Translations under genes and position numbers: made by a program | Shown: piece by piece, positions 35,364-44,386 of the stretch | Layout of the letters: the number at the start of each line of letters is the position of its first letter | How positions within the stretch are numbered: position 1 is the first letter of the stretch | Origin: Aequorivita capsosiphonis DSM 23843 | Lineage (GTDB): Bacteria > Bacteroidota > Bacteroidia > Flavobacteriales > Flavobacteriaceae | Length of the DNA: 64,000 nt | Reading direction: 5' to 3' | Assembly: GCF_000429125.1 (NCBI RefSeq) | Contig: NZ_AUBG01000015.1 | Location: 62,001-126,000 of the forward strand | The notes under the pieces: generated by a model | What the model was told of the DNA's origin: nothing | Databases searched by the model: none | Seen by the model: the letters and a program-made list of their open reading frames with translations, nothing else

Positions 35364-36833
35364 CTAATCGTTTAAATAGATTCCGTAAAAATCTTTATGA
35401 GTATTTTGTTCATCTAATAAGATGGTTGAGGATGTGTCATCATTAAGATTTAATTTATAAAGATATTGGTTATTGCGAGATTGACTAAGTAACGCAAAAA
35501 TACTATTGGAAGAAAGGGAATAATCTATATTTTGAACTTCTCTTGTCGGAATAATCGCTAAAGACGATAAAATATTTCCCGAAGATTTATCAATCTCAAC
35601 AATTTCATGCTCGTCTCCCCCTAAAGATTTTACTCCAAATATTCTTTCTGTTTTTGTTATAAAAATACTGGAATAGGTTTCAGAAATATTATAACTAGTG
35701 AGAGTTGAAGTTTCTACATTAAGCTTCATAAAAATAGGTTGATCTAATTCGTTTTTTGTAAAGAAAACCAGCTCATTTGTTGAAGGTAGAAATCCTGAAT
35801 TTTTTATATCATAGATAAAATCTGTGGGAAATTCATAAAGCGTTGACACATCGGAATGATCTAAATTGGCAGACCTTATTTCATAAATATCATCAATACC
35901 ATCGTAATAGCGATATATATAGAATATTTTATTATCATTAGCCGCTAAGATACTTGAATCAAAATCTGCGGCGTCACTTAAAAACCAAATTCCGTGATAA
36001 CCAGAGTAGAGATTTATAATGGAAGCTTTTTTATAATAAGGTTCCCCTTGCGTCCAACGTTCACCATAAGTGAACACAAAAATATTTGCCCCCCTGTAAA
36101 AGTTTGAGGAATATACTTCAGTACAACCTGAATTCCAAAAATCTCCGATTTCATCCATCAATACGCCAGAATTAATATCTAAATTGTATATTTTTAAAAC
36201 TTCACAATCTCCTCCATCAACAGACAAATAACCATATAACTTATCAAGTTCTTCTATAATTTCAATAGATCCAACGCTTAGAGTTAAATCTTGATAGGAA
36301 ATTTTTATCTCGCCCGAGGTAGCTCCTTCGGGAATTCGGGCAACAATTTCAGTTTCAGTAACACTTGTAGTTTCGCTTTCAATTCCATTGAACCAAATCG
36401 TATAAGTAATTTCTAGATCAATATTTTCACCTATAAAGATTATATCATCTCCTGGAGAGGCAGTAGTAGGGGAAAAACTTGTAATTATTAACGGAAGCTC
36501 CTCAGTTATTTCAAGCTCACCAACGGTTAAACTTTTGTTATCATATTTTATAATGATTTCGCCAGTGGTGGCATTTTGAGGAACAATTGCTTTAATTTCT
36601 GAAGGAAAGTTTTGTACATTCTCTGAAGTAATTCCATTGAAAATAACAGTATATTCTTTTGAGACATCAATATTCTCTCCTACAAAAGTTATTTCATCCC
36701 CAGCCATTGCAGCTATGGGAGAATAACTAGTAATAATAAGACTTTTTGGAGTATCCTGGGTAGGATTTTCATCATTACTGGAGCATCCAATTACCAAGAG
36801 GATCATCGTTAAATATGTGAAAAGTGATTTCAT
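35364..36833 (-). CDS. lipoprotein with two IPT/TIG domains and a beta-propeller-like region
   Basis: A 489-residue secreted lipoprotein (lipobox VIGC at Cys17). Two immunoglobulin-like IPT/TIG repeats cover about residues 32-110 and 113-190; each has the ITSYSP/ITSFSP start and a DEITFVGENID or DDIIFIGENID core. The remaining 300 residues contain repeated aromatic beta-strand units suggestive of a propeller. It could bind sugar polymer at the cell surface, but this is inference. It lies between glycosyltransferase genes on the same strand with a 39-nt gap upstream. Confidence 0.7.
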   Translation of the reverse strand: MKSLFTYLTMILLVIGCSSNDENPTQDTPKSLIITSYSPIAAMAGDEITFVGENIDVSKEYTVIFNGITSENVQNFPSEIKAIVPQNATTGEIIIKYDNKSLTVGELEITEELPLIITSFSPTTASPGDDIIFIGENIDLEITYTIWFNGIESETTSVTETEIVARIPEGATSGEIKISYQDLTLSVGSIEIIEELDKLYGYLSVDGGDCEVLKIYNLDINSGVLMDEIGDFWNSGCTEVYSSNFYRGANIFVFTYGERWTQGEPYYKKASIINLYSGYHGIWFLSDAADFDSSILAANDNKIFYIYRYYDGIDDIYEIRSANLDHSDVSTLYEFPTDFIYDIKNSGFLPSTNELVFFTKNELDQPIFMKLNVETSTLTSYNISETYSSIFITKTERIFGVKSLGGDEHEIVEIDKSSGNILSSLAIIPTREVQNIDYSLSSNSIFALLSQSRNNQYLYKLNLNDDTSSTILLDEQNTHKDFYGIYLND

Positions 36834-36872
36834 TTCTCAAGGTGTTTTAAAAGAATTAGGTTGCTTTTAAAT

Positions 36873-37949
36873 TTACAAATTTTTTAAAAATGCCACAAGC
36901 TGTTTATTTACCGTCACGGAATCATAGTTTTTAGCAGTATTGATCGCATTTTTTTTCATCACAACTTTCTCATTATGGGGCAAGGCATGAAAAACAAGAA
37001 TTTTTTCTTTTAGCATTTCATCATCTTTTTTGTCAAAAAGAAATCCATTGACTCCATCTTCTACATATCCCAAAGGACCACCTGTTTTACTGGCAATAAC
37101 TGGAGTTCCACAAGCCAATGCCTCTAAGCCTACGAGTCCCAGACTTTCTTCTTCGCGATAGGTAGGAAAAATAAAAACATCCATCCTATTGTAAAGAGCT
37201 GCAAGCTCTTTTTGTGAGATATTCGAAATGATTTCAAATTTATTATTGATTCCAGCTAGTATAGTTAAAATTTCTTGCTTGTCCGGTCCATCGCCAACAA
37301 TGAGTATTTCAAAGTTGTTAATGGCTTTTTCTTCTTTTATTTTTTTAAGGGCATCCAAAAAAATACGCCATCCTTTTCCTTCTATAAAGTTTGATACAAA
37401 ACCTATTACAAAATTGGAATTCTCAATTTTCTCACTACGGCTTGGCGAAAACACTTCGTTGTTAATCCCTCCAGAAGGGTAGACTAGCAATTTTGAAGAA
37501 GAAACATCGAATTGTGACATTAGCTTCTCTTTGTAATAATTTGAAGGTAAAACAATGTGCGACTTTTTCAAACCGGGTATTAAGAAAAAAGATAAGGCTT
37601 TTTTAAAAGTACTGTTGAAGATAAGATCACTACCGTGAAAATTCAATATTACTTTTCTGTTTAGCAACCAAAATGGAAGCAGCGCTGGCGCCACATGTAA
37701 CGGAAAGTGTACATATACCAAATCATTTTTTCCGCATTTAAAATAGAGCTGCGCTATTTGAAAATATAATTTTAAATAGCCTAAAAACTTTGAGACCAAG
37801 GAATGCTTTTTGGTAAGCACCACTTTTTCAACCTGAAAAAAACCTGAAACCGCGTTTTCAAAATTCTTCACAAAAATACCATACCGCACATTTTCTGTGG
37901 ATGGATACATATTTGATATGAGGAATAATCGTTGCTTTTTAGTTGTCAT
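36873..37949 (-). CDS. glycosyltransferase family 4
   Basis: A 358-residue GT-B retaining glycosyltransferase. Motifs include YVHFPLHVAPALLPF, the HGSD segment, and the C-terminal FIFPTYREEESLGLVGLEALACGTPVIASKTGG with the E-x7-E motif. ATG 37949 was chosen over an upstream in-frame start because it gives the usual N-terminus (RLFLISNMYPS) and overlaps the upstream gene by only 11 bases. The sugar donor is unknown. Confidence 0.88.
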   Translation of the reverse strand: MTTKKQRLFLISNMYPSTENVRYGIFVKNFENAVSGFFQVEKVVLTKKHSLVSKFLGYLKLYFQIAQLYFKCGKNDLVYVHFPLHVAPALLPFWLLNRKVILNFHGSDLIFNSTFKKALSFFLIPGLKKSHIVLPSNYYKEKLMSQFDVSSSKLLVYPSGGINNEVFSPSRSEKIENSNFVIGFVSNFIEGKGWRIFLDALKKIKEEKAINNFEILIVGDGPDKQEILTILAGINNKFEIISNISQKELAALYNRMDVFIFPTYREEESLGLVGLEALACGTPVIASKTGGPLGYVEDGVNGFLFDKKDDEMLKEKILVFHALPHNEKVVMKKNAINTAKNYDSVTVNKQLVAFLKNL

Positions 37950-39180
37950 GTACCGTTTGCTTTGAATACCAAAGAATAAAAAGGGCATAAAAAAAGGAAA
38001 ATATAAACACCCCTTTGCTTATACCAAAAATGCTTTCTGAACCCGAAAACAAAACTAGTATTATATAAAAGCTTAATGCCTCGCCCTTCAGTTTTGTTTT
38101 TCGAAAAAATATGAGGATTACCATTAAAAAAACCAAAAGACCCAAAAGACCATTGGAAACTAAAAACTCCAAATATTGATTATGGGCATTATAATGATTT
38201 TTCAAAGCAATCATAAACCCACCTTTACTATAGGCTATATTGTAGAGTGAATGTGCATCGCCAGTACCCACACCAAAAATCCAGTTTCCACGTTCTTTGA
38301 AATCAGAAAAAATTACACCCCATCTATCATATCTATCCAGGGTTATATTTCCCTCGGTGTCCACAATAGTGGCCATTTTTGATCCCAAAAAGTCAAATTT
38401 TATTGAAAATAGAGCGAGAGCCACAAATAAACCTATCACATAAAATATTCTCTTAATTTCCAGCTTTTTTAAAATGGTGACAGCAAGAATAAGAACGAGA
38501 CAGATTACTCCAATTCTACTGCTGGTTTCAATCAAAAAAAGAAAAAAGGGCGCCAACAAGAGTGCGAACTTTAGTTTGTTTCTTCGCAAGTTGCGGAACT
38601 CGGGCATCCGCACTAGCCCAACGATAAAGAGCACCAACATTACGGCAAAGTAACTGGGATGACCACCTAAGGGTTTTACGGCATTCCAACTATTATAGAC
38701 CCATTTAAAAAAATATCCGGCTTGCACCCAGGGCGTCGCGTTCGTTAAAATGGATTCAATGATAACCACCCAGCAAATGACCATCCCAATAAAGAGTCCT
38801 ATTCCGAATGAAACATAAATTTTCTTCAGATTAAAATCTTCACGCTTATGAGATAAAATAATTAATGGTATCAAGACTAAGGTCAAGGTACGTTCCATAC
38901 CGCGCAAAGCCACCTTGGTATCTGATGAAAAGAACCAGCCTACAACAAACAACAAGTACAATGCCAGCAAGCCATAAAACGCTGTCTTATTCCTTTTAAT
39001 GTTTTCTAGTCGTTCTTTAGGCTTTAGTAGAAAAATAGAGGAAGCCACAAAAACCCAAAGTAAGATGGTGTTTAAATTATCCCATAGCGGCAAGGTTGCA
39101 ACAAATAAGTAGGTGCCGGCCTCAAAAAATTTCCTCCAGGGCGATTTATTGTTCCAGTAACTTTTTATACCTTTTATCAT
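37939..39180 (-). CDS. O-antigen ligase/polymerase family membrane protein
   Basis: A 413-residue protein with about ten to twelve transmembrane helices and a large loop containing GVGTGDAHSLYNIAYSKGG followed by YNAHNQYLEFLVSNGLLGLLVFL, the Wzy_C motif with the conserved H-N/S-x-y/f-L. It overlaps the preceding glycosyltransferase by 35 bases and the following one by 11, so it belongs to a tight operon. Polymerase versus ligase cannot be decided from sequence. Confidence 0.82.
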   Translation of the reverse strand: MIKGIKSYWNNKSPWRKFFEAGTYLFVATLPLWDNLNTILLWVFVASSIFLLKPKERLENIKRNKTAFYGLLALYLLFVVGWFFSSDTKVALRGMERTLTLVLIPLIILSHKREDFNLKKIYVSFGIGLFIGMVICWVVIIESILTNATPWVQAGYFFKWVYNSWNAVKPLGGHPSYFAVMLVLFIVGLVRMPEFRNLRRNKLKFALLLAPFFLFLIETSSRIGVICLVLILAVTILKKLEIKRIFYVIGLFVALALFSIKFDFLGSKMATIVDTEGNITLDRYDRWGVIFSDFKERGNWIFGVGTGDAHSLYNIAYSKGGFMIALKNHYNAHNQYLEFLVSNGLLGLLVFLMVILIFFRKTKLKGEALSFYIILVLFSGSESIFGISKGVFIFSFFYALFILWYSKQTVHDN

Positions 39181-40147
39181 ACGTATTGTTAAGGGCTATC
39201 TCTTTAAGCAAGTCCACTAATTCTTGATATTCCTGAGGCTGAATCATTTTTATTTTACGATGGATTTCCGCTTTGTTTTCAAAAGATGCAAAAAGTGGAT
39301 AATCGTTGCCTAACAGATTTTTTAAAGGAACGTGGGCTTCGGTAAAAAACGGAAGCTGAAAGCTTAAAAAATCGAATACTTTAATAGGAAACGTAAGATC
39401 GTCATACATATTTCTAGGACGCGTATGGAAAGCATAGGCAATATTATTTTCTGCAATAAACTGCGGAATTTCATTTCTAGGCACTTTGTCCAGATTTATA
39501 TGCGTCGCCGTGACTTTCTCTTTTAAATCCTTATCTCCCGAAAGAATAAAGAAATTGTATTCATTTTTATAAGTTTCGGCAAAGTCGATAAAATTCTGAT
39601 AGCCTGAATTTGTATAGCCCAAACTTCCAAGATAGAGAATGCCAAGTTTTTTAGAAAAGCTAACGGGTATCCGTTTCTCTGTAATGTTATGCGTTCCAGG
39701 CGGCAGATCTGTATAGGGCCGTTTTGGGAAAAACTTATTCTTTTCAAAAAAAACCGCTCCCATTTCCTTGGTGGGAAAGACCATAGAGGTAGAAATCCAA
39801 GTTAGGTAAAAATTGCTCAGCTTGTTGACGGTATATGTAATCTTGCCTCTTACAGAATTATATTCCTCTGGAAACAATTCAATATAAATATCTCGAATAA
39901 AAACAATTGTTTTCTTTGAACGCATTCTTAATAAAAAAAGACTCGGAATATCTATAAGTGAAATACGGTTTGTAGCCGATTCAACATAAGCTATATCGGT
40001 GCTTTTAAAGATAGTCTTTAGCTTACTATTTTTATAAAAGACAAAATTTCCCTTAGCCTCGAAAATACTTTTGAAAGAATTGATTCGAGTATTTGGCCCA
40101 CCGGAGACTTTTTTAAGATTGGGGATTATATATAAACTATTCTTCAT
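39146..40147 (-). CDS. glycosyltransferase, GT-B type
   Basis: A 333-residue protein. It begins MKNSLYIIPNLKKVSGGPNT, with the glycine-rich loop that opens many GT4 enzymes, and has GILYLGSLGYTNSGYQNFI and the C-terminal PIKVFDFLSFQLPFFTEAH, similar to the donor-site helix. The usual E-x7-E motif is changed (KVFDFLSF), so the family is uncertain. The ATG at 40147 is preferred: the frame runs 16 codons further upstream into the preceding gene, but the chosen start gives an overlap of 11 bases. Confidence 0.72.
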   Translation of the reverse strand: MKNSLYIIPNLKKVSGGPNTRINSFKSIFEAKGNFVFYKNSKLKTIFKSTDIAYVESATNRISLIDIPSLFLLRMRSKKTIVFIRDIYIELFPEEYNSVRGKITYTVNKLSNFYLTWISTSMVFPTKEMGAVFFEKNKFFPKRPYTDLPPGTHNITEKRIPVSFSKKLGILYLGSLGYTNSGYQNFIDFAETYKNEYNFFILSGDKDLKEKVTATHINLDKVPRNEIPQFIAENNIAYAFHTRPRNMYDDLTFPIKVFDFLSFQLPFFTEAHVPLKNLLGNDYPLFASFENKAEIHRKIKMIQPQEYQELVDLLKEIALNNTYDKRYKKLLEQ

Positions 40148-41282
40148 AAGATAGTTTTTTATAATCCTCATTTCTTTTTGAGTTTGTTGTTTCAAGTATT
40201 AAGAACGGGACTAATAGATAGAAAACGTTATTGAAATAATGAATAGAAAGAAGGTTTGTAAATACAACCAAAAAAACAAAACCAAGTTTTGATCTTAACG
40301 TTGGCAGTTTTAAATAGAGATATAAATGAAGTATAAAAAACAGAAATAATAATAGATATCCACCACGGTGATACAAGTAATAAAACCCATTATCAATTTC
40401 CTGAAAAGTAAAAAAGCTACTAAAGGCTTGCACTTTTTCATTTTCTCGGTAGATTGTAGTACTAGCTCCAAATCCTTCTCCAAATACCATTTGCAGAATA
40501 CCGAAATCTTCAGAGCTCGTTGCTTTTCTAAGATCGTCAATCCGTATTTTTAAACTGGCATATTCCCACGGTTTAAGAACATAAGGAAGTTTTTCCTTTA
40601 TTAAAGGCGGAGCGAGGTCTGAATTAAAAAATGCAATACTGGAAACAATAATTAAAAAACTAATAACTATATAAGCAGGTTTGAATATTTTTTTAAAATT
40701 GGCAATAATCAAAAATAACAGCACTGCGGCAATTACCATGTTCATCAGGTTTGTAGTGAGTATGATATAAGGCATGGCAATCAAAAAAGAAAGCCCCAAA
40801 GCTAAGTCCAGTGGTCTTCTTTTTATCAGGTAGTAAAAAGCAATTAAAACAATTGGAATGATTGCAGGCCCATAGACTCTTCCTCTATAACCAAATATGG
40901 AGGAATTCCACAAATTGGGTAAAACGCCGATATAAAGTAACATATACACTGCAAAAACAACAAAATTTAAAATAAAAAGAAATCGAAGGAAATTGAAGTT
41001 TTTTACATTTAATAAGAACAGATAGAAAAGAAATCCATATAATTGAAACTTAATATCAATGGTAGGATTTTTATGCTGGTAAAAAAGACCAATCACTAAA
41101 AAGAAAAGGTAGATAAAAGAGGCTAAATATAGATAAGACGGTACCCGTAGTTTTCCTTTTTTATCTATAACCCAAACACTCCCCAGCAAAACAACCAATA
41201 TAATTAGCGACAAGCTGCTATATTTTACCGTGCTGATAAGCAAGAAGAGTAACACTAATAAAATTTGGTAAATTACTTTCAC
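40137..41282 (-). CDS. O-antigen polymerase-like (Wzy) membrane protein
   Basis: A 381-residue polytopic protein with about ten membrane helices and a periplasmic segment between residues about 220 and 285 (KIRIDDLRKATSSEDFG, FGEGFGASTTIYRE). The pattern fits Wzy-like polymerases. The start codon is GTG at 41282, since the frame has no ATG at its 5' end. A good promoter lies 35-63 nt upstream. This is the first gene of the operon running to the IPT/TIG lipoprotein. Confidence 0.75.
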   Translation of the reverse strand: MKVIYQILLVLLFLLISTVKYSSLSLIILVVLLGSVWVIDKKGKLRVPSYLYLASFIYLFFLVIGLFYQHKNPTIDIKFQLYGFLFYLFLLNVKNFNFLRFLFILNFVVFAVYMLLYIGVLPNLWNSSIFGYRGRVYGPAIIPIVLIAFYYLIKRRPLDLALGLSFLIAMPYIILTTNLMNMVIAAVLLFLIIANFKKIFKPAYIVISFLIIVSSIAFFNSDLAPPLIKEKLPYVLKPWEYASLKIRIDDLRKATSSEDFGILQMVFGEGFGASTTIYRENEKVQAFSSFFTFQEIDNGFYYLYHRGGYLLLFLFFILHLYLYLKLPTLRSKLGFVFLVVFTNLLSIHYFNNVFYLLVPFLILETTNSKRNEDYKKLSYEE

Positions 41283-41316
41283 GAAAGAAGAACTATATTT
41301 AACGAAATCCTATCGG

Positions 41317-41345
41317 CAAATTTACTCTAAATTTAATATTAACAA
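41317..41345 (-). promoter_or_regulatory. promoter of the wzy-glycosyltransferase operon
   Basis: On the minus strand, TTG (41343-41345) and TAAATTTG (41317-41324) are separated by 18 nt, within the consensus range, and face the GTG start at 41282. Confidence 0.68.
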
Positions 41346-41383
41346 TAGTTATCAATGTTTAACTTTAATTGTACAAGTACCTT

Positions 41384-41391
41384 TAAATTTG
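41384..41391 (+). promoter_or_regulatory. -7 promoter box upstream of the lyase gene
   Basis: TAAATTTG matches the consensus and ends 17 nt before the ATG at 41409. It is divergent from the promoter at 41317-41345. Confidence 0.55.
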
Positions 41392-41408
41392 ATGTCAAAA
41401 AAAAAACT

Positions 41409-43235
41409 ATGAAGAAAATCTATTATATTCTTTTAACACCATTAATACTACTTATTTCGTGTAACAAAAATGTTACTGATAATACCAAAATAGAAAAGCT
41501 AAAGGATACGTCAATAGAAATTGAACCCGACAGTACTTCCTATTCTTTGAGCTTATATGATATTTCAAAAAAAATTAATTTTAAGGAAATTCCTCGAACA
41601 GTTCCTTACGATTCTATAAAAAACAAAAGATTTGCCGATTTAATTCTGAAGGATTCTATAGTCGTACTTCATTCTTTTAAACCATACTATATTCCTATCG
41701 AAAAAATAACTTGGTCCGAGAATCCAGAAAACAATAATACGTGGCAAAATTATTATGAAGCACTCTTTTTTGTATCTATTCTTAACCACGGCTATCAAGA
41801 TTATGGTATCGAAGCGTATCATGAGAAAGCAAAGAAATATATTCTGAATTATATCGAAAAACATCCATCGCTAGAAGAAAAAACATCAGATTATACTTGG
41901 TATGACCACGCTGTTGCTTTTAGAACCTTACACATGTTGCAAACCGTGGCCAATGACTTGGAACAGGATGATCCTGACACGAAATTTATCAAGAAAGTTT
42001 TTAATTCTCTCTCCTTGAATGTGACCTTTATGATGGATCCAAAAAACTATCGGATTCATAATCACTCTTTAATGATGGATCGAAGCTTGCTATACCTGGC
42101 AAAGATTACAAAGTCGGATTCTTTATTTTACGATAAGATATATTATCCCACTGTAACTCGAACCATAGAAAACATGGACAAAGTTATTGACCCAACTGGT
42201 CTTGCGCGGGAGCATTCAACTACATATCATATCTTCGATCATAACCTAAATAAGACCATTCTAACCTTTATTGAAGAAGATGATATTAATCCAGCTTTTC
42301 AACTTAAGATACTACGAAAAAACGACGTTTTATTACAACTGGTGAAACCAGACCTTACTTTTCCAATATGGGGCGATAGTCAAATTGAGGTACTTAACAA
42401 TCAACGGGCCGAGGAGTTTGGTAACGACCAACGTATTTTAGATGTTTTGGCAGGTAAAAGATTACCCTCAATAGTAAATTTTGAAAATAATATTGCAACA
42501 TTGAGAACCCAGAAAAATGATAGTAGCTATGTTGCTTTATTTGCAAACTTTTACTCGCGTGTTCATAAGCACAACGATGACCTATCCTTTGTCTTTCAAA
42601 CCTTGGGAATGGATATCTTAACCGATCAAGGTTATTATGGTTATGAAAAAGAACACAGACCTTTTTTAATGTCAGTATTTGCGCATAATTCTATCGCGAT
42701 AAATAATGAAGATTATTGGCCAGGAAAAAAAGGGCAATATTCCAAACTAACTGGATATTCAAAAAGCGATGCCGTAGAAATTATTTCGGGTGAGCATACC
42801 ATGTATGATTCTATAACCGTAAAACGTAAATTATACTTTATAAAACCAAATGTAATAGTGCTTCAAGATTGGGCAGAATCAAAATATCCAAATCTCATTA
42901 AAAATATAAGCCAGCAATTCAATTTTGGAGAAAAAGCTACAGATATACAAGTTTCGGAAAATAACGCCATAATCACTTTCCCGAAAAATATTTCGGCAAT
43001 CGTAAAATCATTTTCAAATGATGATAAAATTACTTTAGAAAAATCGTATAGATCTAGAATACAATACTCAATTACCCCCATATATCAAATAAAAGTTCAA
43101 AAACCGGGTAATAAATTAACTACTGTAATTGAAGTTCAATCCAGTGCTTATAAATATCCTGTTTCCAATATTAATATTCAAGAGGGAGAAATTGAATACA
43201 CTATCAAAGGAAAAAAATATAACTTAACACTATAG
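41409..43235 (+). CDS. heparinase II/III-like polysaccharide lyase lipoprotein
   Basis: A 608-residue lipoprotein (lipobox LISC). The N-terminal half is an alpha/alpha toroid (WQNYYEALFFVSILNHGY, RIHNHSLMMDRSLLYLAKI) and the C-terminal half a beta-sandwich with HKHNDDLSFVFQTLGMDILTD, the Hepar_II_III signature. Such enzymes cleave uronic-acid-containing chains by beta-elimination. Placed inside a locus that makes glucuronate and ManNAcA donors, it may trim or release the polymer. The ATG at 41409 begins the lipoprotein signal; an upstream in-frame ATG at 41355 lies before the -7 box. Confidence 0.85.
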   Translation: MKKIYYILLTPLILLISCNKNVTDNTKIEKLKDTSIEIEPDSTSYSLSLYDISKKINFKEIPRTVPYDSIKNKRFADLILKDSIVVLHSFKPYYIPIEKITWSENPENNNTWQNYYEALFFVSILNHGYQDYGIEAYHEKAKKYILNYIEKHPSLEEKTSDYTWYDHAVAFRTLHMLQTVANDLEQDDPDTKFIKKVFNSLSLNVTFMMDPKNYRIHNHSLMMDRSLLYLAKITKSDSLFYDKIYYPTVTRTIENMDKVIDPTGLAREHSTTYHIFDHNLNKTILTFIEEDDINPAFQLKILRKNDVLLQLVKPDLTFPIWGDSQIEVLNNQRAEEFGNDQRILDVLAGKRLPSIVNFENNIATLRTQKNDSSYVALFANFYSRVHKHNDDLSFVFQTLGMDILTDQGYYGYEKEHRPFLMSVFAHNSIAINNEDYWPGKKGQYSKLTGYSKSDAVEIISGEHTMYDSITVKRKLYFIKPNVIVLQDWAESKYPNLIKNISQQFNFGEKATDIQVSENNAIITFPKNISAIVKSFSNDDKITLEKSYRSRIQYSITPIYQIKVQKPGNKLTTVIEVQSSAYKYPVSNINIQEGEIEYTIKGKKYNLTL

Positions 43236-43298
43236 ACTAGATAATTGCCAAAAAACATATTAAATAATTATCGTATATTGATAATCTAATCAAACGTT

Positions 43299-44246
43299 AT
43301 GAAATATCAATTTACATTTATTTTATTCTTAATCCCTTTTTTAACATTATGTGCACAAACTACTTATGTCCCTGATGATAACTTTGAACAAAGATTAATC
43401 GTTTTAGGCTTAGATGATGTTTTGGACGATTACGTTTTAACCAGTAATATTTCAAATCTTACCTCGCTCGATCTTCAAGGAAAAAATGTTAGTGACCTAA
43501 CTGGTCTTCAGGATTTTGCAAGCTTAAGATATTTTGATGCCAGTAATAATCAATTTTCCCACATTCCATTGCATCCGAATGCAAGTCTTAATGCTTTAAC
43601 AGTCAACAACAATCAATTAACTGAATTGGATTTAAGCCAACATCAAAATTTAACCGAGCTTGCGTGCGCCAATAATTTTATCGCAAGTTTGGATTTAAGT
43701 CAAAATACAAATTTGATGTATTTAACTGCAGGCCAAAATTCATTTCCAGAACTATATATATCAAATCACCCAAATCTTAGGGAAGTCCGCCTTTTTGGAC
43801 AGAATACCTCTCTAACGAATGTCGATATTAGAAATGGTAATAATACTGTGATTCAAGAATTTGTTGTACTAAACAGCCCCAACCTTCCCTATATTTATGT
43901 GGACGATTGTGAATATAGCACCATAAACTGGACAGACATTGACCCAACCACTACTTTTGTTGAAATGGAAGGTCAAACCGAATGTGAAATGATAGGGGTG
44001 GAAGATAATTTCTTAATTCAAAATATAGCAATATATCCTAATCCTGTAATAGACTTTATAACCATAGAGAGTGCGAATAGCTTGAACATTGAAGAAATAA
44101 CCATTTTCAACATATCTGGAAAGAAATTAAAAACGTTGTTTAGCGATTTTGAAAAGATAGATTTTAAATCATTCCCCTCTGGCGTATATTATCTAAAAAT
44201 TCAATCTAATAAAGGAACCGAAGTTAGAAAGGTTTTGAAAACCTAA
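43299..44246 (+). CDS. secreted leucine-rich-repeat-like protein with type IX sorting domain
   Basis: A 315-residue protein with a signal peptide (cleavage near LCAQ), a solenoid of LRR-like units (TSLDLQGKNVSDLTGLQDF, LTELDLSQHQNLTELACANN) to about residue 215, and a C-terminal T9SS type A domain starting at about residue 245 (IYPNPVIDFITIESA, ending SGVYYLKIQSNKGTEVRKVLKT-type residues). It should be exported by the SprE-dependent system and attached or released at the surface. It follows the lyase gene by 63 nt on the same strand. Confidence 0.85.
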   Translation: MKYQFTFILFLIPFLTLCAQTTYVPDDNFEQRLIVLGLDDVLDDYVLTSNISNLTSLDLQGKNVSDLTGLQDFASLRYFDASNNQFSHIPLHPNASLNALTVNNNQLTELDLSQHQNLTELACANNFIASLDLSQNTNLMYLTAGQNSFPELYISNHPNLREVRLFGQNTSLTNVDIRNGNNTVIQEFVVLNSPNLPYIYVDDCEYSTINWTDIDPTTTFVEMEGQTECEMIGVEDNFLIQNIAIYPNPVIDFITIESANSLNIEEITIFNISGKKLKTLFSDFEKIDFKSFPSGVYYLKIQSNKGTEVRKVLKT

Positions 44247-44263
44247 CATTAAAATTCTTTAAG

Positions 44264-44368
44264 ATGAAGATACATATCATAATTACTCTATTCCTTTTAA
44301 GCGGTATCGCTCATGCTCAAATTGTCAATATCCCAGATGCGAACTTTAAGACTGCGTTATTTATATGA
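44264..44368 (+). pseudogene. truncated leucine-rich-repeat protein, N-terminal remnant
   Basis: The frame from ATG 44264 gives a 34-residue peptide: a signal peptide (MKIHIIITLFLLSGIAHAQ) and then VNIPDANFKTALFI before a stop. IPDANFKTAL is the usual start of the mature LRR domain in flavobacterial LRR/T9SS proteins, so this is the 5' remnant of a second such gene next to the intact one. The rest is missing; unrelated minus-strand sequence begins 18 bases later. Confidence 0.75.
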
Positions 44369-44386
44369 GGCAATTGAATAGAAGAA

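Noticed and set aside
44230-44244. AGGTTTT-G-AAAACCT palindrome at the 3' end of the LRR gene as a terminator
   Set aside because: It lies within the last codons, has no GC-rich core beyond two pairs and no U-tract after it.
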